A stretch of DNA of 64,000 nt. It comes from Pratylenchus scribneri. Lineage: Eukaryota; Nematoda; Chromadorea; Rhabditida; Pratylenchidae. Below the pieces are notes generated by a model that was not told where the DNA came from, did not search any database, and saw only the letters and a program-made list of their open reading frames with translations. Location of the stretch: NCBI GenBank assembly GCA_030063045.1, contig JAQSEB010000017.1, forward strand, positions 1,798,001 through 1,862,000. The letters are read 5' to 3'. The translations under genes and the position numbers were made by a program. Shown here piece by piece: positions 1 to 12,426 of the stretch (position 1 is the first letter of the stretch; each line of letters opens with the position of its first letter).

Positions 1-2347
1 CCTTCAAACACAATGGAAACGAATTCGGGATCGATATGTGAGGGAGAGGCGCCGGCGGCGAATTTTGCCCATTGAAATGGATCCACCCAACAGTATACAG
101 GCAAAAACCTACAACATGATGCGATGGATTGACGACTATTTGGGTGAACAACAACATTCGCATTCACCAGCAAATGCTGCAAATAATATTGTTGGCGGAA
201 ATGGTTTCAATTAAAAATGGAAAATTTTTAAAAATGATTTTAAGTTCTAATGCATATGCCCAGCACAAGTGGCGCTGATCAATATTTTGAACAGCAGAAT
301 AATTGCATAAATGGAACAATAGGATATGGATTGAAAGCACAGCAAAGGTTTTTAAATTTCAAATTAAATTTTTGATATAAGTTTAATTTAAGCTAGCATT
401 AGCACTTTTAGGACCTCGTTATTTTTGGTAGAATTACTGCATTTCACCTAAAAGTACTATAAAAATTATAAAGTGCATAGAAGTGAAAGTTAAGTTCGAA
501 AAAAATTATTGGACTGGGAGCGAGTTTGAACCCGAGGCCTGAAGTTTAAGATCTTTCCTTTAGGTCGAAATTTTCGATTTAATATTTATTAAAATCTTTG
601 TAAATATTTTTGTTTCTTGCCTAAAAATGAACAGTAGAATATATAAAAATGCATAAAAGTGACCGAAAAAAATTATTGAACCTTGAGCGGCTTCGAACCC
701 GAGACCTAAATTTTGCAAAAGTTAGGGGCTTTCCTTTAGGTTAAACATTTTCAAAAAAATTTTCATCTATAAAATTTAATTTAAATTTTAGGCTTGGATT
801 ACAAGGCGCACTCAACAACAAAGGTGTCAAAAAGAACCACAACGAATCCAATGGTTCACCCAGCTCAACGAGCAGTGAAATCAGCGTTGGCTCTGCTCAA
901 TTTGCTGCCACCGCCAATAATTCCCAAATTCTTCTACCTCAACTCCGTCACATTCCGGCTGCTGGTCCCAACAACACCAATGGCGGCACAAATTTTGGTG
1001 GAAGGAGTGTAAGCGGTTTTATTTAAAATATTAAAATCCTAATTCCAAATTAGTCTCATCAATTGATGTACAAAATGAAAGAGGAAATTGGCGTTCATCA
1101 CCAAAATGAAGTCCAAATGAGCACAGCGGATGCTGGCGGCGGTGGTCAATTGTCCAGCTATCAAATCATCAGCATTCCTCCTTCAAACGCAATTCAATTG
1201 CAAAATGATGGCAGCGGCAACAATTACTATCAACAACAACATGGCGGCGCACAAAATAATTCTACTTCATCCGCAATCAACAACAATGGGACGGCACAAC
1301 CACCACGGAGGAAAAGGGCCGCATTGGAGGGTCAAATGCATTCCGGCGGCGGTGGTCAACAACAACGTGGTGGGCGAGGCGGTGCACATCTTGAACCAGG
1401 TTTGTATAGAAATTGGGAAATAATAGCACCATTCGGGTCCAATTTTTGTTAGAATAATTTTATTTCGTATAGAAATGTATGCCAAAAATGTATAAAAATG
1501 CCAAAAAATAAAAACAAACAAGAAAAATTATTGGACTCTGGGCGGGTCCGAACCCGAGACCTAAATTTTATAATACAAAAGTTCCAATTTTGACTAAACC
1601 TTCTTTTGGAAACTTTTAAATAACCCTAAACTTTTAAGCTAAATTAATTGGAATTTTTAATTTTGATACATTTTAAGAGAGAATTGTGGTCAATCAGCCA
1701 ACACATATGCAACCGGTGGTTGTCCACCCTGCTCAACAGCAGGTTCATCGCATATATTTTAAATATGTAAATAATTGATTTTTTCCTTTCAAAGATTCAT
1801 CCCAATCAACAAACATCCAACAACGACAGAGCCGTTTCCACATCTGCCCTTCGGCTGGCTCCGATTGTTGGCCGCACCAATGCAGCAGATTCTGCCGCCC
1901 AAATTCAATCAACCTCAACAGCCGGCCAACTGGCGCAACCCCAATACATCCTTTCCACAACGCAGCCTCAAACGCCGTATGCGACGGATCAGGAGTCGGC
2001 GTTCATCGAAATGATCGGTTTTAATTTGGCATAAATATTAAATTAAAATTGTTCTAATAATTTTCAGTACGCCATCTAAGAAATTTGAATGAAGATGAGG
2101 TAAAAATAGAAAAAATTCGATTAATTAAATTTATTTTATAGAAAGTTGTAACGAAAATGAACATTCAACGGATATTGATGGATGCTCGTTTTGGGAGGGG
2201 CGCATGTGTTCGGATGTTCAACGAGTATGCATTAATTAATTGTTTTGATGGATTATTCCCCCATCCCAATTAAACAGTGAATTGGCCATGGAACAGCAAC
2301 GCCATATGCAACAACAGCATAGCTCGGTGAACAATTCTCGTCGGTGA
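1..2347 (+). CDS. MADF-BESS domain DNA-binding protein, 5' end missing
   Basis: The window opens inside this gene. Bases 2-203 encode the end of a MADF (Myb/SANT-like, Adf-1 type) domain: the run QTQWKRIRDRYVRERRRR matches the conserved W...RDR..RE core. Further exons start at 245, 793, 1054, about 1681, 1797, 2069, 2142 and 2274. The middle is low-complexity, rich in Asn, Gln and Gly. Exons between about 1950 and 2200 together encode a BESS motif (FIEMIVRHLRNLNEDEK and following), the protein-interaction motif that often accompanies MADF. The stop codon is at 2345-2347. MADF-BESS proteins are nuclear transcriptional regulators; the target genes cannot be read from sequence. The introns at 348-792 and about 1404-1680 carry tRNA-derived repeats. 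Confidence 0.85.
455..600 (-). repeat. tRNA-derived intronic repeat, copy 1
   Basis: Read on the minus strand, this holds a B-box-like GGGTTCAAACTCGCT after an AGGCCTC block, followed by CAATAATTTTTTTCGAACTT. The same order recurs in copies 2-8. It lies in a MADF-BESS intron, antisense to that gene. The ends are approximate. Confidence 0.6.
620..765 (-). repeat. tRNA-derived intronic repeat, copy 2
   Basis: On the minus strand it reads TTTAGGTCTCGGGTTCGAAG, then a run ending CAATAATTTTTTTCGGTCAC, then a tail with GCATTTTTATATATTC. It is in the same intron as copy 1 and in the same orientation. The ends are approximate. Confidence 0.65.
1455..1610 (-). repeat. tRNA-derived intronic repeat, copy 3
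   Basis: On the minus strand it carries TTTAGGTCTCGGGTTCGGAC followed by CAATAATTTTTC. It lies in a later MADF-BESS intron, again antisense to the gene. The ends are approximate. Confidence 0.6.
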
Positions 2348-3213
2348 CTCCACTCCACTCCAATGTTATAAAATATATAAAATTTTAATATGCACAAATG
2401 CAAATGAAAGCAGAGGACACAACAAAGATGTGTGTGTGTGTGTGGACAAAACAACAAAGTCGAAATCACCTCAAATATTATTTTACCACAAATTAAACTC
2501 TCCCCACCCCATTTTTTTGCTTTTTCCCTCTTTAATATTCACCTTTTTATTATATTAATTTGAAGAAAAGATTCTGGTACTCGAGAAGGATGAATAAATC
2601 TAGCATTTTTATTCACAACATTTGTTTTTACTTATTAAATAAATTTTGATGGATGAGACGTTATTGTGATTTATTGATTTTTATGTTGGGTAGTGATGAG
2701 TAGCATATTTGTAAAGTGCTCCGTTTTAAGCAAAAGCCGATTCAATAAGGTCAAGGGTTCGAATCCCGGCGAAGGATATTGGTTTTTTTCGTTTTTACTG
2801 TTAATAGTGCGATACTTTGAGCCCCGATGGGACGAAAAACCACACAATTCCCTCAATCAAAAATCGATTTCGAAGAATTAGACAAACCGAGAAGAGAAAA
2901 AGAAGTGGTTTTATACTTAGCTTCATAAACGCATTATCGATTTTTGTCTTTTGCTATTACTGTACTACAAAAAAAATCGATTTTGGCTTTTGTTATACTG
3001 TACTGCAAAAAAGAATTTTACTTACGTAGATTTTTTTTGTATAAAAGCAAGCTATTTTTATTTTCCTCAACTCAATACTCAACCATTCAATTCAAAACAA
3101 TTCCCATTTGTGTGTGTGCTTCAGCTCCTGTCAATCTCCCGCCAAAGTAAGTCAAATTCCACAACTAATTTCTCACAAAATAAACAATTCAAAATTCCAG
3201 GTTTGCAGCAAAG
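2348..3213. other. Intergenic region with a TG run and a tRNA-like sequence
   Basis: This separates the MADF-BESS stop from the start of the small membrane protein. It holds a (TG)n run near 2429-2444, AT-rich sequence and the tRNA-like element annotated below. No convincing coding exon was seen. An AG near 3200 could be a trans-splice acceptor for the downstream gene. Confidence 0.6.
2690..2792 (+). repeat. Degenerate tRNA-like sequence
   Basis: There is a clear T-arm/B-box, AAGGGTTCGAATCCCGG, at about 2752-2768. Upstream GAGTAGCATATTTGTAAAG is a weak A-box/D-arm. A T-run follows. The acceptor stem does not pair, so this is more likely a tRNA pseudogene or SINE head than a working tRNA. Confidence 0.5.
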
Positions 3214-4052
3214 ATGACCGAGCCCGGGAACAGCAAAAGCCCTGAAGAAATCAACAACCAATTGCGGCCGCATCCTTCTGAAACATTCCCAAACGTTGCT
3301 GCCCAGACTCTCAACATCACCAACTCAGGAGAAGGCGGCGTGTCATCATCAAAATTTCGGTCAGTTTTTTTTAACTCAAATTATGAACAAAATTATATTT
3401 TATATTTTCAGACAACAGCGCTACTTGGTCTCCATTCTCGTCTTGGCTTCACTGATGCTCGCAACATGTCTTGTCCAATCAATGGCCTCTTCCACGAACC
3501 GCACTCTTCAATACGTCACATTGCCCTCTTCACTGTGCTTTGCTTTCTACGTTTACCAGGTTTGGAATTACTTTTTGTTTTAAAAAATGATTAATTTTCT
3601 TCACATTTTTAGTGGGTCGTCTACTACTCCGATGGGCTGACACCGCGCAAAATGGCACACTTCGATCCACGAAACTTGTTTAAGACATACCAGCCACACA
3701 AGTACATTGATCCAGTCCCGGTGAGTCAAATTCGCATAAAAATATTAATTCTTATGTTCTTTTTTTTCAGAAGTCGCCACCAACTCCAAATGTGCCAACA
3801 CTGCCAACGAAGGATGCCATCCAGTCAGCAGCGGAAATCGGGAGCATGCAGGCAGGAGGAGAATTTAATGCCCAGCGGAAAGAGGTTAGCTTTTTATTTT
3901 CCATCGATTCAACAATTTAATTTACCTAATATTTTCAGTACTACAGAGATGAATACACAAATGCCCTGGAAGGCGCGCCGAAAACAGCAAAGGAAGCAGA
4001 GGACGACGAGGAGTATCAAACTGGCACAAAAGACGACGATCAAAATGAATAG
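3214..4052 (+). CDS. Small membrane protein with two transmembrane helices, unrecognised
   Basis: Five exons (3214-3359, 3412-3559, 3613-3720, 3771-3884, 3939-4052) with GT-AG introns join in frame to give 209 residues. The N-terminus is polar. Two hydrophobic segments follow: one starting YLVSILVLASLMLATCLVQ and one containing SSLCFAFYVYQWVVYY, separated by a short loop with an N-T glycosylation-like site. The C-terminal half is hydrophilic and ends in an acidic stretch rich in D and E. I do not recognise the family. The arrangement suggests an endomembrane or plasma membrane protein with a long cytosolic tail. AG sites just before the ATG would allow trans-splicing. Confidence 0.75.
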
Positions 4053-4724
4053 ATGAGTCTACTCGTGATATATAATTTGTTTTGTATTTTCATTCATCCA
4101 TTATTCATTGTTTTCTCACAATTTTTTGTCTATTGTTTTGTAATTCAGAATAAAGCATAAATGATATTAATTGATTGATGTTTTTGATTATGGAAATGTC
4201 AAATTTAGGGTAATATTTACTGCTGAATGCGATGATAATAGTATTATTGTATTTGATTTAGGTTTTGGTCAAGAAATGAGCGAATTTGCAGATATCGATT
4301 TTTCTGCTATAAGTACTTTTAGTAGAGTTTAATATTTGATTTGTGTACAGGGCTGCCTAGCGCAGATGTTAGGGCTTTTGGTTTTTGGGGTGGAGGACGG
4401 AAGTTCGATTCCCATTGGCGGCAAATAATTTTTTCGCGCTTTACCATTAAACCTTCCTATTCCTAAATGCCATGTATAAAACTCCCATCAATTGGTTGGG
4501 TATTGGTACTTATGGATGGTGAATAAATCTATAAAAACGGCGAATATAAAATTTAATCAAACATTTTTATCCAATTTAAATGATAAAACAAAAAATATTT
4601 TGTGGCGATGGAATTGCAATAAAATCATCGAAAAAACATCATCAAGTCATCAATCATTTTTGTGTTATAGGCAATTCGATGGGAATAAGTAAAAGTGAAG
4701 AAAACACAAAGCGGCGCATTAACA
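4053..4724. other. Convergent intergenic region
   Basis: The 3' ends of the small membrane protein and CLASP face each other here. Apart from the tRNA-like element at about 4348-4424 and an AATAAA-like site near 4150, I see only AT-rich sequence. Confidence 0.6.
4348..4424 (+). repeat. tRNA pseudogene-like sequence
   Basis: An A-box-like CCTAGCGCAGATGTTAGGGC is followed after about 30 bases by GAAGTTCGATTCCCA, a B-box. GCTGCC and GGCGGC near the two ends could pair as an acceptor stem. The T-stem does not pair well, so a functional tRNA is unlikely. Confidence 0.5.
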
Positions 4725-7700
4725 CTAAGAGCCATTGTTGTCTTTTTTCGTCATTCGAGCGGCATATACTTCCACCAATTTCAGCTGAAAATAAAATGAA
4801 GTGATTAAAAATAAGAAATCTTTAAAAAACCAACCGTCGATTGATTAAGGTGCGTCTTCAGTTTCTCAAGTCCAACCGCGTTGCTGATCGACACAAGGCA
4901 AATTATGGACGCCCTTCGCACCATTGATTGGGAATTCTCATAGCACTAAAATTAATAGGGATTAATAATATTTTGAATTATAAAAAAAAAACCCGAATCA
5001 TTCGCTCTGCAATTGCCGGGAGTGATTTTTCCACCTGAAATGAATTAGCATAATTATCTTGATTCCGGCAATTTCAAACCTCTTCTGGAGGTAATTTTGC
5101 GATCACATTACTCAACATTTTGATCGCGCCGGACAATTGATGATATTTGCTTTTGTCGTCGTCGATGACGGTCATCAACAGGTTCATACACGTGTTGGTG
5201 GGCAAATGTTTGGCCAATGCGGAGCCACAGTCCTCGGCTGGCGAATTTATTTAAATTAAAAATGTTTTAAAATATTCAATGACCAACCGGCTCTGACAAC
5301 GGTCGCATCCTCATTCTCATGGGCGTTCAAAATGTTCCTTTAAATAATTAAAATTATTAATTAATAAATTAAATTAAAATACATTAATAAAAGCTCTGTT
5401 TTGGTGACCAATCTTTTGGACTGCTTATTGCTGAAAAAATATAATTTTAATTTATTTTAAATTAATTTTTCTTACCAAAGTTCCTTCATTGCTTTTAGAG
5501 CACAAATCCGTGTTCCGAGTGAATCATTCATCGGGTGGGAGATGCATTGTTGGATGGCGAAGAAAATATTGTTGAAATATGCATCCCAGCGAGTGATGCC
5601 ACCTTCACGGATCATCCGAGTCAAAATTTGCAGCGAATTTTCAGCCTCCTTTTCACTTCTATTCAAAAATATTTTTTAATTAAAAATAAAATAAAAATCC
5701 AAACGTTTCTCGATCGGAAAGAGCATCGCAAATTTTTTGGATGAATTCGTCTTGCTTTTCGGCATCATTGGCCAACTCTTCCGCACTCAAATATGTCCAT
5801 CCTTGTTGGAATGCGCTTCCATTTCCATTCAAGAGAGGCGCTGGCAAACGATGTTGGCTCCGATTCGGTGAATTACTTCGGCTGGATGCTGAAAAAATGC
5901 GCACAAAATTAATATTTTTGTGAATTCAAATTTATTACGTTGAGATTTTGTTGTTGCATTTGAATCATAAATCAGCGATGATTTGGGCGAATAATATTCA
6001 CCACCACGTTGAGAAGTAACATTTTTCGCCGCATTTGATTCATAAATTAGTGATTTTGGGGAATAGACAATTTCGCGTTGAGAAGTAATGTTGGGTCTCG
6101 TTGGATTTGGATGTGGAGGATTATTGGCCGACATTTGACTTTGTGATTTTTGAAGTCGAGTGGTTGGATTCAGCGGAATTTTGGGCGTTACGGCCGTAGT
6201 TGGATTTGGTGGGTGAACCATTTTTGTTGGTGTTGCTGTGGGCAGAGTACGGCTATTCAACGGTGTAGACAAAGGAGTTTGCATTGTTGGAGTGGCTTCT
6301 TTAAAAATTAAAATTTGAATTAATTTATTTTATTTTTGCATAGGTAAAAGTTTTTTCCTTTGATTTTTTTACGCCCAATATTGCCTGGACAACTTAGCTA
6401 TAAAAGATATATGATTTATTGGGCATATTCTCAGCCTAGGGCTGTGGTTAGGCAAAAATAGCAAATTTGGAATTTTTTAGTTTTCGTGGCCGAGTGGCGA
6501 AGGTGGTGGACTTGGAAGAGGGGCAAATGGGCGAAATTGGGTGGGGGTCGTGAGTTCGAATCCCACCAAGGGCAACTAATTTTTTTTAGATTAACAAAAG
6601 CCGAAAAAAGCATAAAGCAATATATCTCTATCCGAAAGCTTAAATTTAAATCAGAAGATACTTATAATTGATATTCACTAGATCCCAAACTAAAGATATG
6701 TCCATTTTAAAGGTTTTAAACCGGAAATTGTTTTTATTCCCACAAAAAATGATTTAATTAGCTAATTATTACGTGGCGGTCTGGCGCCGCTTTTCACATT
6801 TGGTCGATGCACAAATCTGGGCGGTATCAGCTTAACTTGGCGAACGGCGTGGTTTAAATCACTGGCCGAGCGTTTGTTCAAAAATGCTAATTGAACAAAT
6901 GGTGGTTTAGATTTTAATAAATTTAATTTACTGACCACTTTGGGCACCGTAGAGTCCACGGTTTGAAGTTGGCAAATTGTCACGCTCCGAATTGATTGAA
7001 TGCGTCGAAGAGGCCGTACTCGTCCGATCCATCAACTGTTTTTGTCTGTTCGGTTCAAGTTCCTTCAATTGAAGTTAACTATTTTAATTTACTGCATTAA
7101 AAAAACCAGGAAAAGTGCTTCCGCTTTCAGTGGATAACGATTTTGGAGGCTCTCGAATACCTGCCTCGCCGTGGCCCTTGCCTCTGGATCCGCATCGTTA
7201 ATGGCCAATTTGATGGTTTGCAACAATTCGGTCGAATGTTTCTCAATCATGCTTTGATCCCATTCATTTATGATAATCTTCACCAGCTCAATTAACATTC
7301 TAAAAAAGTTGAGGTTAATTCTCATCAGTATAAACGATTTTTAGGTGTGATTTACCAAAAAATTTCGACCCAGGGTGGAGCCTTTTACTTTTGAAAAATT
7401 TAGGTCTCGGGTTTGAACCCGCTCGGCTGAAGTTATTTTGGGACTAATGGCTGACCCCTATGAGGGAAAGGATGAGAATGATGAAGAAAGAAGATGAAAC
7501 TTTTACACCCATTCATTTATTCCATATTTGGATGTGGATATCTTACCGTCGAACTTCCTTCGCTTTATGCATTTTTTGTTCGACAATGGTTGAAAGCACT
7601 TTGGAATGATGAACATACTAGAAGATTAATATAAAAAATTATTAGGAATTATAAAAAAAAAACCGTTGCAATCCATTTGTTGCAATTTTGTCCCGCAGAT

Positions 7701-8572
7701 GCCATGATTTTTGCCGAATTTTGAGTGAGATTCAGTGTAATTGGCAGCACCGGTTCACAAACACGCCAAAATCCAACGCCGAGTTTTTGAGAATAATATC
7801 TTTAAAAAAGTATTTTTATTTTAGTGAATTATTTCCATAAAATTACGCAATGGTTATGCATGCTTCTTTGCACAATGATGAACGCAAATCACCGACAGAA
7901 GTAACCAATGCATTGCCAAGCAATGAGTAAACTTCTTCCGGGAATGAATGGTAACGACTGATATCATTTTTGATCAATGCACGCAATATTTTGAGCTGGA
8001 AATTATTATTTAAATTAATAATGAAGGAATTTTCGGTACTTGTGTCGTTTACATCCCCTTTTTTGGAAAGTGCTTGGTCCCCCCTTTGGTTTTCATATTT
8101 CGGGTTAGGGTCAGTCAGGGTTGGGTTAGGGATAGGGTGGGGTAAGAATCATCTTACGTGTATCCTAAACCCAAACCCTAACCCAAATCATAAAACCAAA
8201 GGGGGGACTAAGCACTTTCCAAAAAAGGGGATGTAAACGACACAAGTACCGAATTTTCTTTTACCGCGTGTGTTCTTTTTGTCCAATCATTGTTAGCATT
8301 TTCGAGCATTGTTGCTTGAGTTCGGCACTCCGCAACGAGATCTTTGTATGAATCCACCTGTGTGAATTGATAAGGTGCGAATGTTTAGTTTTATATTCGA
8401 ATGTTATTTACCTTGATATTAGGGAGACCGCTTTCAAAAGACGCTTTGAATGCATCCTCACTAATTGCTCCCGCAGCAGATAATGAGGGACCTTAAATTA
8501 ATTAATGTAATTCACAATTGATTGATTTCGAATAAAACCTGAATTCGCTGATCTTCCAATTCTGTTTTGCAT
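4725..8572 (-). CDS. CLASP family microtubule-associated protein
   Basis: Read on the minus strand from an ATG at 8570-8572 to a stop at 4725-4727. Early exons encode a TOG-type HEAT array (LKILRALIKNDISRYH, ACITIAYYSQKLG). Next comes PEARATARQVFESL, typical of CLASP TOG2, then a Ser/Pro/Asn-rich linker with two near-repeats around SQREIVYSPK. The C-terminal TOG follows, containing KTELLLMNILNAHENED and VVRAAEDCGSALAKHLP, and the chain ends LKLVEVYAARMTKKDNNGS. CLASPs bind microtubule plus ends and kinetochores and promote rescue and spindle assembly. No N-terminal TOG1 is seen, so the protein is shorter than vertebrate CLASP; an upstream exon cannot be excluded. Introns hold a fold-back element (8034-8251) and two tRNA-like repeats. 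Confidence 0.85.
6484..6578 (+). repeat. Class II (Ser/Leu-like) tRNA-derived sequence in a CLASP intron
   Basis: GTGGCCGAGTGGCGAAGG is an almost perfect A-box of serine/leucine tRNAs. It is followed about 45 bases on by GTGAGTTCGAATCCCAC, a T-arm with 4 of 5 stem pairs, then GGGCA and a T-run. The anticodon arm and acceptor stem do not fold cleanly. It is a recent tRNA pseudogene or SINE head, antisense to CLASP. Confidence 0.6.
7345..7450 (+). repeat. tRNA-derived intronic repeat, copy 4
   Basis: TTTAGGTCTCGGGTTTGAAC followed by CCGCTCGG is the same core as in copies 1-3, here on the plus strand inside a minus-strand gene (CLASP). It is therefore again antisense to the host. The ends are approximate. 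Confidence 0.6.
8034..8251. mobile_element. Fold-back (MITE-like) element with telomere-like core
   Basis: The first 60 or so bases, starting CGGTACTTGTGTCGTTTACA, are repeated in inverted orientation at the end with very few differences. Between the arms are GGGTTAGGGTCAG-type and CCTAAACCCAAACCCTAACC runs. The direct repeat AATTTT flanks both ends and is a likely target-site duplication. The element is 218 bases long with no coding capacity, inside a CLASP intron. Near-identical arms suggest recent insertion. Confidence 0.85.
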
Positions 8573-9368
8573 TTTTTGCGATGAATTTTAATGTCAGACT
8601 TTGATATTTAAAACCTTTAATCTATAATAATTAAATCTTAATTGCGATTGATTGAATGAAATAACAAATAAATAATGGGAGAGAGTACAGCGTATGTATT
8701 GGTAGTAGTACAAACTCAGTGTTAGCTTACAAGTTTTTAGTTTTTTTTTTTAATTTATAATTTTATTTGATTACATAAATTATGACAGCCTAAAACAAGT
8801 TTTGGTAAAATTGTGGAATATGGGTACCAAAAATGTTTGAACAAAACGATTTCGAAGTATTTTTATCGCTTAGTATAATTGGATAATTGTTTTGTTTTCC
8901 TGGACTATTATTGACTAGTATATTGACTGGACAATGCTCTGATGTGAGATATTTTGTTGAATACTCAATACTCTGGATTCTGGTTAGCTTTATGCTTTAT
9001 GTTTGCTTCTGCTCTTAATTTATTTGGAATGATTGGCAGGAATATCGGCAAAAATAATTTAGATTTTTAGAATTTTAGAACGTTTAACTTTATATAGCTT
9101 TCGTTGAAGCTTAGAGAGAAGAGAAGAGAATGGATATGGAGGATGGATAGTGGATATACTCAATACATTGCTGAGTATTGGAAATTGGAAGGAAAATGCG
9201 ATGAGCGATGACCAATGACCTTTAAAAATAAATCTATCTCCAATAATGGATGATTGATCAAATGGTTTTTACCAATAAATTATTTAAGATATTCATTCAA
9301 TACAAAATACAATGTTGAGTTTTATAGAAATCAATAAGAATCAATATTTATTGTAAACAATTTAAACT
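8573..9368. other. Intergenic region between ELP2 and CLASP
   Basis: Both neighbours are on the minus strand, so this holds the 3' flank of ELP2 and the 5' flank of CLASP. It is AT-rich; no coding exon or clear regulatory site was seen. Confidence 0.5.
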
Positions 9369-12300
9369 TTAAAAAGTAAATTTATAAATTTTAACAATGT
9401 TATTTGTGCTCGATGAAGCCAATTCATAATATTGTTTCCCTTTCACCTCTTCACACTGATTTGAAAGATCTTTAGGCCGAAAACTAAAATTAATAAATGA
9501 AATTAAATGAACAAAAATGTATTTTTGATTAACCGAATTGCCGTTATAGTGCTGGAATGGGCAAAATCTCTCGAAAATTCATAAATAATTTGGCACTTTT
9601 GATTTGCAATGGATATTTTGAGTAGGAGAATTTTACCATTTTCCAAACCAATTGCATTTAAATAAGAACTAAAAAGAATAAAATTAATTATATTTAATTT
9701 AATCTCACCCATCAATCAAATTCCCTTGTCCAAAATCCACCGCTGTAATGGAATCTTTGCCAATAAAATTGGTCAAATGTCGAACATTGTCTTCCGCGCA
9801 CATTTCTTCGCCGTCATCATTGTCAAAATCAATTCCCCAAATTTGCAATGTTTTGTCGCGAGAAGCAGTGGCGAATAATTTTGAATCCCAACTCCATGCA
9901 CAAGCCCAAATAATTCGGCTATGTTTTGAGGACTTTTGACAAGTTTTATAGTAAATTGAGTAATCATATGGGAGGGCCGCATTGTTCTTTGATAGTGAAA
10001 ATAATGTCCATGTTCGGTCTCTTTAAATTATTAAAATAAGAAATTTGAAATTCATTTTTTTTTGTATTTACCTGGAAGTACTCAACAAATATTTATCATT
10101 CTTTGAGAATGCCATTTGTGTAACCGTAAGTTGATGAGCTTCCAAACTCTTCCTTTGCTGCCATTCTTTTGTATCCCAGAGGAGAATGTTTGCATGTTCG
10201 GAATGACTCGCCTAAATTTGAATGAATTTTTTTTATTAAATTAAGCCGGAAAGTTTAATTTTTTCTTTGTTCACATGTATTTAAAGGAATTAATTACTTT
10301 GCAGGCAGTCGCAATTATTGTTCCTCTATGATTTGCTGCAACCGCCCAAACTTCATAGCCATGTCCATAAAGTTTTTGTATTTCCGGGAATAAAGTCAAT
10401 CGAGAGAGTTCCTCTTCCCTTGGTGGCTCTAAAAATGATTGTGGGTTTATTATTAGACCAAACTAAATTTTCTACCATTGAATAAATTGTTTTTACTTTC
10501 ATCAGTGTCTTCCGGTTGATGGTGTTCTTTTTTCATTGGTTTATTTGTCAATTCTAATTCAGTTTGATAGGCCACTTCAGGTAAATTTTCGCTTCCAATA
10601 TCAACCTTAAATTATTTTATTTATTTTAATTAATAATATTTTTACATTTGTAAGCCGGTTTAAATTTTTTGCGAATGAAGAATTTGCTTGAAAAATTCGA
10701 AATATTTTTTCCTCTGCACCGGAAACAAAAATAGTGCTAAAAATGAATTTATAAATATTATTTTAGGCTTAATAAAATAAATAAATAACCTTGAAATGCA
10801 TGTAAGGCAATTCAGCGAATGACCATGAATTTGAGGGCGAGCAATTTCGAAATAAATGCCCTATTAAATTTTAATTTATTTTTTAAATCCAAAATCAAGG
10901 TAAATTTACGTCTGTCAATGATGCAAAAATTCTTGTAGTTTTATCATTTCCACAACTGACAAGGAATGAACCGGTTGGGTCCCAGGAGATGGCGGTGACC
11001 GCATCAAAATGGCCATTAAGAGTATGTGGTTTTGGAACAAGTTCCTAACAATAAATAATCAAAAATGGATGCAAAAATGAACAATTTACCTCTCCATTAA
11101 TTTTCCAAATATAAAATGCACCGAATAGAGAATGATAAATAATTGAATTGCCATCCGGCAAATAGATAGCATCAAAATAGTCGACATGTTCTTCGCCGGC
11201 ATCGCCCATCCGAGAAATTGGAAGCCACAAACATTCTTCGGCGGAATATTTCCATCGAATTACATTTTTGTCTGAGCCGGAAGTGAGGAATTCATCCGTG
11301 TTGGTTGGGTGCCAATTTATGGTTTGAATAAATCCTTGGTGATCGGTCAAAATTGATTCCAAATTTATTGAAATGGTTTTGGAATACATTTCTGAATAAA
11401 ATGTAATAAAATTACAAACAAATAAAAATACCGGAATTTGGAGTAAATAAATGTGGAATCATTTTAAAATTGTTGTTTTCTTTTGGTTCTTCCCATTCAC
11501 TGAAACTCCAAAGTTTAATCAAATTGTCTGCAGAGGTTGCCAAAAATAATCCATTTTCAGTTTCTTTAAATACAAAAAATATTAAATTAATTAAATTTGA
11601 ATAACCTTTGAATGCCAATGAACGAATCCACAAATTTTGTTCAATATTTAAACTAATTGCATTGTAAAATTTTCCATTCCTGGCATAAAAGAATTCAATT
11701 GTGCCATTTGATAATCCAACGGCCATTAAAATTAATTCTTTAAATTTGGCAAAATCATGTGATAAAATAATTTTCCCGGGGAAATCAAATTTTGATAGTT
11801 CTTCTGTTGTCTGAATTTCATTTGTTTGCAAATTTGTTTTGTTAACTTCCAATAAAATTTTGTCAAATTCCGAAGTAGAAACAATAAAATTGCTTCCATC
11901 ATTGGATAACATGCAAATTTTGGCCAATGACAAAGCAGAATTTCTTTTACCTAAATTAGAAAAGATTCAAATTGATATTTTTTAATAAATAAACCTCGAT
12001 GAATAAGCGAAACTCTGCATTTTTTCTCCTCATTATAATAAATTTTCCATAAAGCAAATTCACCATTATTCGATGCGGTGCAAAATAAATTGGCTAAAAA
12101 ATAAGAATTGAATTATTTAAATGAAAATTTACAATTTTTTTCTCGAGAATTTGAAACTTTTATGGAAGTTATGCCACTTGAATGAGCAAAATATGTTCCA
12201 ATAATCCTGTAATAAAGCTAAAAATGAATGTTTTTAATGAATATTCTTATATCAAAACCGTTGATTCGTCTAATTCCGCAATGCAAAAATCATTATTGGA

Positions 12301-12426
12301 TGCAAATATTAGCGTATTTGTATTTTGACAAACATCAACAATATTCGATCTGCATGCGCAACCGGCCGCAATGAATGCAGAATCAATTGAAAATAAATCA
12401 TTGCTTTCAATGTTTTTATTAGCCAT
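9369..12426 (-). CDS. ELP2: Elongator complex subunit 2 (WD40 protein)
   Basis: The start ATG is at 12424-12426 and the stop at 9369-9371, with many small exons. The product is a WD40 repeat protein of roughly 780 residues. ELP2-specific stretches are clear: [96 protein letters not shown] and [13 protein letters not shown]2 forms two beta-propellers and scaffolds the Elp123 half of Elongator, which modifies wobble uridines of tRNAs. The upstream region is shared with the insulin receptor gene, which is transcribed the other way. The gene is not obviously in an operon. Confidence 0.92.

Noticed and set aside
8100..8190. Internal telomere or chromosome fusion point
   Set aside because: The TTAGGG-like runs are short, present as inverted halves and wholly inside a fold-back element with a flanking direct repeat.
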